Shown one piece after another: positions 59,227 to 64,000 of a stretch of DNA of 64,000 nt; within the stretch, counting starts at the first letter, position 1; the number at the start of each line of letters is the position of its first letter. The position numbers were made by a program, and so were the translations under genes. The notes beneath the pieces were generated by a model, which ran no database searches, was not told where the DNA came from, and saw only the letters and a list, made by a program, of their open reading frames with translations. The DNA is taken from contig OZ242171.1 in NCBI GenBank assembly GCA_965205525.1, positions 1,922,001-1,986,000 of the forward strand. The letters are read 5' to 3'. Origin of the DNA: G965205525 sp965205525. Lineage in GTDB: Bacteria; Pseudomonadota; Gammaproteobacteria; JABABF01.

Positions 59227-60135
59227 TTATTGAATTGGGCGCACGATAGAAAGATAAATCCGGATGTGAAATAGCTTTCCCCCCCATTCTCCGCGGGTCT
59301 GGATATTTAGCTTGTCGTGATTTTTAATGGGGAAAAAAGATAGCAGCAGCAGCAAGAGGCGCATCGGGCTCAGAAGGCCGCGCATATCGTGGAAAAAACC
59401 TTCCAGCCGCTGCCGGGCAGTTGGTGCTTGCAGCTCTTTTGTTGATTCTGGGTTTGTGCTGGAAGGCATCCAAGTATGCCGACCCAGCCGCGGCCGCAGG
59501 CGGAGACCTTCCCGGCTGCAGACCGCGTGGGGGACGCGCAGGCTGTAGCGGTTATCAAACAGCAAGGTATCAATGGGCAATGTGATCGGAGACAGCAGCG
59601 GGATCAGTTTTTCTGCATAGGTGCGCCGGATGAGATAGGCCTGTGTGCCATAGGAAGCTCCCAAGTATTGCCTTGCATGATAAGCGCCGTACAGATGTAC
59701 ATTCCCGCGTCGGGAAAAGACAATGCCTATCGGGTATTCCGAGTTGCACGGCACCAGCTGCAGGATACTCCAGTCGGCGGGCAGTCGGCGGCAGTTGGCC
59801 AGCGTGTCGGAGAAGTCATCGGCCAGCTCTACGTCGTCTTCCATGATAACTGCCTCCTCAATGCATTCCTCCTTCATTTTTTGATAGATCAGCCGGTGGG
59901 AAAGGGCAAGACCCACCTCGCCTCTGAAGAGCGGACGGCGCAGTATGCGCCTGGCAGTGCTCTCATCATAGGCCGTCGCCAGCTCATCCTTAGAGAGGGT
60001 TTGGCCGTCCACTGCGCTTTCTAGCCGATATTCCAAGCCAAGACGATGTAGCCGGGCTTCCATCGTCGCGCGGCGGTCAGGATGTCTTTCAAGGTTGATA
60101 AGAAAGATCGGCGGGATGCAGGAAGAAGACGACAT
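59227..60135 (-). CDS. Family 25 (LOS-type) glycosyltransferase
   Basis: A 302-residue transferase of the GT25 family that adds sugars, often galactose, to lipooligosaccharide. IFLINLERHPDRRATMEARL at the N-terminus, VGLALSHRLIYQKM, and the metal-binding VIMEDDVEL (near residue 95) are the family landmarks. A hydrophobic C-terminal stretch (RLLLLLLSFF, near 265) may associate with the membrane. The tail crosses a C7 run (59279-59285), and the bases after it, ATAGAAAGATAAATC, recur between copies A and B. First gene of the minus-strand operon. Confidence 0.87.
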   Translation of the reverse strand: MSSSSCIPPIFLINLERHPDRRATMEARLHRLGLEYRLESAVDGQTLSKDELATAYDESTARRILRRPLFRGEVGLALSHRLIYQKMKEECIEEAVIMEDDVELADDFSDTLANCRRLPADWSILQLVPCNSEYPIGIVFSRRGNVHLYGAYHARQYLGASYGTQAYLIRRTYAEKLIPLLSPITLPIDTLLFDNRYSLRVPHAVCSREGLRLRPRLGRHTWMPSSTNPESTKELQAPTARQRLEGFFHDMRGLLSPMRLLLLLLSFFPIKNHDKLNIQTRGEWGGKLFHIRIYLSIVRPIQ

Positions 60136-60261
60136 GAATTGCGGGTAAGTTTCGGTGAATTATTATAGCTGCCCGTTTATTATAGAGGACAGAAAGCGTA
60201 TTCCATAAATATGCCTTTACTTGGGGCAGCATGTCCCGCCCAGATATTACAGGCTATTTGT

Positions 60262-60290
60262 TTGACAGGTAGTCTGGTGGAGGCTACGCT
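60262..60290 (+). promoter_or_regulatory. Candidate sigma-70 promoter of the SnoaL-like gene
   Basis: TTGACA (60262-60267) and TACGCT (60285-60290) are 17 bases apart, about 47 bases before the ATG. The -35 is perfect and the -10 has three consensus bases. Confidence 0.5.
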
Positions 60291-60337
60291 CTCCAATTGG
60301 TGATGAAGACAGCAGCTAACCAAAGGAGGTATGCGAG

Positions 60338-60928
60338 ATGTCACAGTCAGCCATGGGGAAACCAACCGAGACTGCCTATCGTATTGACCCGCGCAAAAAC
60401 TGGGAAATGTTAGAGCGGCGCTTGGCTGAGGAGACCGACCCAGCCACCCGCCGCAATCTGGAAACGATTGTCAAGCACAGTCAATCGGAAGCGCTCCCGG
60501 ATTTTGAGGCACTGATGGCTACCGTCTCAGAGCGGGCCCACTATCACAGTTTTGCCACCGATGATCCCACCCACAGCCCCCGGGGGAAGGACGGAGTCGC
60601 GGCCTATTACAAGATGATTGTTGAGACGGGCTGTCACCTCATTGAGCATCATGTGGACCGCGTTATAGCAGACCGCAATTGCGCAACCACTGAGGGCGTG
60701 ATACGCATCGCCTATCCCCATGATATTCTGCGGGCGATGGGGTACGATGTCTCCGATGTCAGCAGCCACTACATGTTTGAAAGTCGGCTGATGATTGTCT
60801 GGGAGTTTGATGAAGAAGGGCTTGTCCTCTGTGAGGATTCCTATTCTGGCCAAGACGGCTTTGAGGGCATCGCCGAGCGTCCTATTAGCATGGACGAAAT
60901 TTTTGATTACAAGGCAAGCATTTCCTAA
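60338..60928 (+). CDS. SnoaL-like / NTF2-fold protein
   Basis: A 196-residue protein of the NTF2 superfamily, a cone-shaped fold used by isomerases and hydratases as well as non-enzymes. LPDFEALMATVSERAHYHSFAT and GKDGVAAYYKMIVETGCHLIEHHVDRVIAD show the helix-then-strand pattern, and the C-terminal half has MFESRLMIVWEFDEEGLV. AAGGAGGT stands seven bases before the ATG, the strongest ribosome site of the window. It lies beside sulfotransferase, DUF1214 and EthD-like genes, a grouping I have seen in steroid- or aromatic-degrading gammaproteobacteria. Its reaction is unknown. Confidence 0.75.
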   Translation: MSQSAMGKPTETAYRIDPRKNWEMLERRLAEETDPATRRNLETIVKHSQSEALPDFEALMATVSERAHYHSFATDDPTHSPRGKDGVAAYYKMIVETGCHLIEHHVDRVIADRNCATTEGVIRIAYPHDILRAMGYDVSDVSSHYMFESRLMIVWEFDEEGLVLCEDSYSGQDGFEGIAERPISMDEIFDYKASIS

Positions 60929-61058
60929 AGCAGCATTGCCTCGCTTTTCGGGATAGCGAGCATGGCAGCGTTTTATTTCCTGACCTGCTGTGCCGGCAAT
61001 TCCGAATACGCACTGGGGATGCGGGTGATGTTCTGCCTTGGGAGGGGCACGAGAAATC

Positions 61059-62324
61059 TCAGACCTCGTCGGGCACACTGAAGCGCTGCTGATAGGTGCG
61101 GAACAGGGGGCGCTCCCGGGACGCTTCCTTCGGCGAAAGATCTTCATAGGCGTGGGCACCGAACTTGCCCTTCGGCTTCCCGTGCAGGTATTTTTCCACC
61201 CGGGCCATCGCCGACGGGCTGAAATCCATTTCCAGAAAAGCATAAATGCGCTCCAGGGCGGCCATCGGCTTCTCCATTAAATCCTGGTAGCGGGAGTCCA
61301 GGAACTGCATGGACGGAATTTTCTCTTCCTCTCGCAGATGCGCTGCGTTTTCCAGCCGGGCAGCGGTGGCTTCGCCAAGGACGATATCTTCAAAGGCAGA
61401 AACATCAAAGGGCTTGTCCGAGCGCATCCAGTAGAGGGTGCCCAGCAGGTTGGCAGTGGATGCCATGCATTTCAGCGGGTCCCGGTGGGTCTGGATGACG
61501 CGGGCATCCGGGTACGCCGCAAACAGCTCCGGCAGGAAAGACAGGTGGTTAGGGGCTTTCAGCAGCCAGTGCTCCGCCCGCTTTTTCCATTGCAGACTCT
61601 GCAGAAAGCAGCGATGGTAATCGTACACTGGGCCCATGTTCGTTTCTGCCATGTAGGCATGGTACGAGGGTGTCTGGTAGTGAGATGCGATATGGTCGCT
61701 GATAAAAGTAGGGGACATGATAAGACCACACTCGCAGGGGATGACCCCCCCCATCTCATGCATGGACTGATATTCCGGCGCCACCCGCGCCCACTGGCAG
61801 AGCAGCCCGTCCGCCCGCTGCACCCGCGGGTCATTTTCTGTCTCCTCGCCGGTGGGGAGCGGGCAGGGGAATAGAGCCTCCCAGCTGGCGGGCACCCGAA
61901 AGCGCGGATCCTGAGCCAGCAGCTCATAGAGAATAGATGTGCCTGAGCGGGGCAGCCCCAATATGAAAACCGGACGCTCTACAGGCTGCTTGAGAATCGC
62001 GGGAATCTCGCGCCACAGGGCAGTGAAATTGAGCCGTACCTGCAGCCAGATTAGGAGGTCACTGCGTGCCATCAGGCGTCCGATCAGAGTGAGCTCTGCC
62101 TCTGTTTCCAGCGCATTGAGAAGAGTGCGAAACGGCGTCTGCCAGTCTCCTTCCCCAAAATCATCCAAACCTGTTGCCCGCCGCGCCGCTGTCAGCAGAG
62201 ATTCTTCGTCCAAGGGCACAGCTCCCTGCAAGTCAAAAAGGCGGCCCTCTCGATTGACGGTCTCCACCCAGTCCGGGTGCGGCGCCGGCTTCCAGTGCCG
62301 CTCCTTGCCGATAGATTTTTTCAT
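61059..62324 (-). CDS. Sulfotransferase-family protein
   Basis: A 421-residue member of the PAPS sulfotransferase superfamily. FILGLPRSGTSILYELLAQ is the 5'-phosphosulfate loop (near residue 121) and VIQTHRDPLKCMAST the 3'-phosphate motif (near residue 279). It is longer than carbohydrate sulfotransferases such as the one at 38.4 kb and belongs to a large group common in steroid-metabolising bacteria; the true reaction is uncertain. A G8 run (61745-61752 on the plus strand as C8) crosses MGGVIP in the coding part. It follows the DUF1214 gene by 24 bases in one operon. Confidence 0.85.
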   Translation of the reverse strand: MKKSIGKERHWKPAPHPDWVETVNREGRLFDLQGAVPLDEESLLTAARRATGLDDFGEGDWQTPFRTLLNALETEAELTLIGRLMARSDLLIWLQVRLNFTALWREIPAILKQPVERPVFILGLPRSGTSILYELLAQDPRFRVPASWEALFPCPLPTGEETENDPRVQRADGLLCQWARVAPEYQSMHEMGGVIPCECGLIMSPTFISDHIASHYQTPSYHAYMAETNMGPVYDYHRCFLQSLQWKKRAEHWLLKAPNHLSFLPELFAAYPDARVIQTHRDPLKCMASTANLLGTLYWMRSDKPFDVSAFEDIVLGEATAARLENAAHLREEEKIPSMQFLDSRYQDLMEKPMAALERIYAFLEMDFSPSAMARVEKYLHGKPKGKFGAHAYEDLSPKEASRERPLFRTYQQRFSVPDEV

Positions 62325-62348
62325 TGCTGGTGCGCTCCGTGCTAAGGA

Positions 62349-63536
62349 CTAGGTGCGAAAGCGGTTGCATACGCCGCGACGATGCGCCGCAATCTGCTCT
62401 CGCCGCTCCGCCGGTGACAGGCGCCGACAATTCGGGGGCAGGGCCTTTGCGAGCTCCGCACGCTTAACCTGCTGGCATTCCGGCGCCGGGTGTTCCCGCG
62501 CGCCCATCCACCGGAAGGTGATATAGCCAGCCCGGTGACCGCTGGTGTCCAGCCAGTTGGCAGCCCCTGGGTCATCATGGCAAACCACGGCAATCAGGCT
62601 GCTGTCCTCTTCCAGATGTGCATAGTGGCTGTTCAGGCCAGTGCTGCGGTAGCGGTAGTCCATCGTTTCAAACCAGTAGGAGCCGAATTCGCAGTTCCAA
62701 TAGGTGCAGGTCGGCGGTGTGACCCGTATGATCAGCGCTTCGTCCTCCGGCAGATCCCAATAGCAGATGAGAGGGGTGCCGCCGGGAGTGGCGTCAATCT
62801 TCTCTTCCACCATGTCGCGCCAGCCGATGAAACGGTTAGGCGCAGCCCGCCACAGATCCAGCTTCTCCGCCCAGTAGGTGGTGGACCAGCGCAGCCATTC
62901 CGCTGAAGCTGCCAGCCCCTCACAAAGATTCTGGGGCTCCAGGGGTGCTGGCGGTTCTTCTGTGTCCAGGCAGTCAATGCGGACAGTCATGGGCTCTTCC
63001 CGCTCCCAGTCGGCGAAGAACTGGCGTATGGTGACCCGGAAGGCCTTTGGTGTAGTGCGGATGAAGTTGCCGGGCACGGGCTCCGGCCCCAAGTGCAGCT
63101 CAAAGTTGCCGATCTCGTCGCATTCCAAGCCGTTGCCGAACAGGCTGCCCACCACACCGCCGCCCCAGGGCGTTTCGCCGTCTTCAAGAACAGTAATCGC
63201 CAGGAAGCGGGCGCCGCCCCTGCGACCGCTGATGCGGTAGCGGCGGGTGCCGTCAATGGGTGCTCCCAGATAAATCGCGTCGCCGTTGTCGCCACCCTGT
63301 TTTCGGGTCGGATCAAAATAGCGCATCATCTCCGGGTGCAGAGGATCTCGGTTCTCTAGGTGAAAGGCCAGGGCGAGAGGAATATTGCGCGCGATATAGC
63401 GCAGTCCCACAGCCCGGTCTGCCGACCCTGAGGGGGCGCCGTCTCGGAAGATGATCTCGCCAGCCTCTTTCAGCTGCTCGCAAAAATCTGCCCACGCCTT
63501 GCGCAGCATGGCATCGTGTTTGTGTTCTCCGTGCAT
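62349..63536 (-). CDS. DUF1214-domain protein
   Basis: About 395 residues. The C-terminal third has the DUF1214 pattern (DEALIIRVTPPTCTYWNCEFGSYW, then YITFRWMGA), and the middle contains GSLFGNGLECDEIGNFELHLG. No signal peptide or membrane segment. The ATG at 63536 is chosen over an in-frame ATG 36 bases upstream because MHGEHKHDAMLRKAW begins the family-like sequence. The function is unknown; it is upstream of the sulfotransferase on the minus strand and divergent from the EthD-like gene. Confidence 0.75.
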   Translation of the reverse strand: MHGEHKHDAMLRKAWADFCEQLKEAGEIIFRDGAPSGSADRAVGLRYIARNIPLALAFHLENRDPLHPEMMRYFDPTRKQGGDNGDAIYLGAPIDGTRRYRISGRRGGARFLAITVLEDGETPWGGGVVGSLFGNGLECDEIGNFELHLGPEPVPGNFIRTTPKAFRVTIRQFFADWEREEPMTVRIDCLDTEEPPAPLEPQNLCEGLAASAEWLRWSTTYWAEKLDLWRAAPNRFIGWRDMVEEKIDATPGGTPLICYWDLPEDEALIIRVTPPTCTYWNCEFGSYWFETMDYRYRSTGLNSHYAHLEEDSSLIAVVCHDDPGAANWLDTSGHRAGYITFRWMGAREHPAPECQQVKRAELAKALPPNCRRLSPAERREQIAAHRRGVCNRFRT

Positions 63537-63659
63537 GGCAATTATGCCTGTGTGTTTTCGCAGATGAAGCAATTTAGCATAAGACCTCTCTGCCGATCTT
63601 GCGCTGGCAGACTTTTTCGCGCACTATTAGAGAGATTGACAATAGCGGGAGTAAAAGCC

Positions 63660-64000
63660 GTGGAAAAACTGATTTATGCACTTTGGAAAGACAGCGGTGA
63701 GAAATGCGATGATTTTGCGCGTCGCATGCGCGAGGAAACGGTGCCAGCGCTGCTAAAACAGGATCTTCGCGCCCTGCAGCTGAATGCAGTAGATGAAGCA
63801 GTCCGCCCCGCAGAAGCCCTGGCGCAGTCCAGCACTCTGCCCCGCCCCGCCGCTTTTGTCTCCATGTGGATGGACGCCGCCAGCCGGCGGCCGGCGGTAG
63901 AAGAAGTGCTGCGCGAGAATGCGCCGCGTATCGCGGGCTATCTGGTGACCGAATCTATGCCCATCGTCAACACCGCGCACCCGCCGCAGCTCGGCGAGCG
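63660..64000 (+). CDS. EthD-like dimeric alpha-beta-barrel protein (3' end outside the window)
   Basis: The frame opens at GTG 63660 behind GGGAG and runs off the right edge after about 113 codons, too short for an internal stop to be seen. It reads EKLIYALWKDSGEKCDDFARRM, then LRALQLNAVDEAVRP, AAFVSMWMDAA, and GYLVTESMPIVNT. These match the first of the paired ferredoxin-like domains of EthD-type proteins found with steroid and aromatic catabolism genes. Divergent from the DUF1214 gene, 123 bases away. Partial, so the family call is tentative. Confidence 0.6.
   Translation, partial: MEKLIYALWKDSGEKCDDFARRMREETVPALLKQDLRALQLNAVDEAVRPAEALAQSSTLPRPAAFVSMWMDAASRRPAVEEVLRENAPRIAGYLVTESMPIVNTAHPPQLGE

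Overview
The window reads as a gammaproteobacterial chromosome. A GC-rich housekeeping backbone (ATP synthase, glmUS, uvrD, a caa3-type cytochrome oxidase cluster, polA-engB, initiator tRNA) closely resembles the gammaproteobacterial versions, and it is interrupted by AT-richer accessory blocks. TRAP transporter genes, several sulfotransferases, a ketosteroid-dehydrogenase-like flavoprotein and a SnoaL/sulfotransferase/DUF1214/EthD-like group suggest a marine or host-associated heterotroph. That lifestyle is inference; nothing here fixes the genus.

Region by region. 1-6.8 kb: the 3' part of the atp operon (atpA partial, atpG, atpD, atpC), with an Smr-domain gene inserted between atpG and atpD and with a YjgN-type membrane protein and an M48 protease joined to the end by stop/start overlaps. 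6.8-21.1 kb: a defence island bracketed by 38-bp imperfect direct repeats. It holds a GIY-YIG nuclease, a DNA methyltransferase, a DUF6765-like protein, RecQ, a DUF6884 plus GIY-YIG fusion, an XRE-ImmA/PIN toxin-antitoxin pair, a CBASS operon (patatin effector, CD-NTase, E2-like protein with a SEC-C tail) and a GmrSD-type restriction enzyme, with debris of a helicase, dinD and a DUF4143 ATPase between them. 21.1-24.8 kb: a three-gene glycan operon and a lipoprotein. 25-35.7 kb: KstD-like flavoprotein, glmU-glmS, a two-module glycosyltransferase, uvrD and a TRAP binding protein. 35.8-38.2 kb: thioesterase and TRAP permeases. 38.2-40.2 kb: a sulfotransferase behind a C14 tract, then yaaA. 40.3-49.7 kb: coxB-coxA-ctaG-coxC, assembly factors (SURF1, CtaA, CtaB, SCO) and an 80-bp stray copy of atpD. 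49.8-54.7 kb: a small secreted protein, polA, engB, tRNA-fMet. 54.7-60.1 kb: a decayed AlbA_2-type gene, a GT4, two nearly identical tandem glycosyltransferases and a GT25. 60.3-64 kb: SnoaL-like protein, sulfotransferase, DUF1214 protein and the start of an EthD-like gene.

Three themes link these genes. Energy metabolism (ATP synthase and the oxidase with its heme A and copper assembly factors) forms the conserved frame. Surface-glycan genes recur in AT-rich patches and carry marks of variability: C13 and C14 homopolymer tracts, duplicated leaders and a fresh tandem duplication. The anti-phage island combines restriction, abortive infection and toxin-antitoxin systems, and its pseudogenes show repeated turnover. 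The most rewarding points for follow-up are the CBASS operon with its unusual E2/SEC-C protein, the DUF6884-GIY-YIG fusion beside RecQ, the in-frame VGSAR repeat in the ImmA-like protein, the Smr gene inside the atp operon, the stray atpD piece, and the poly-C/tandem glycosyltransferase locus.
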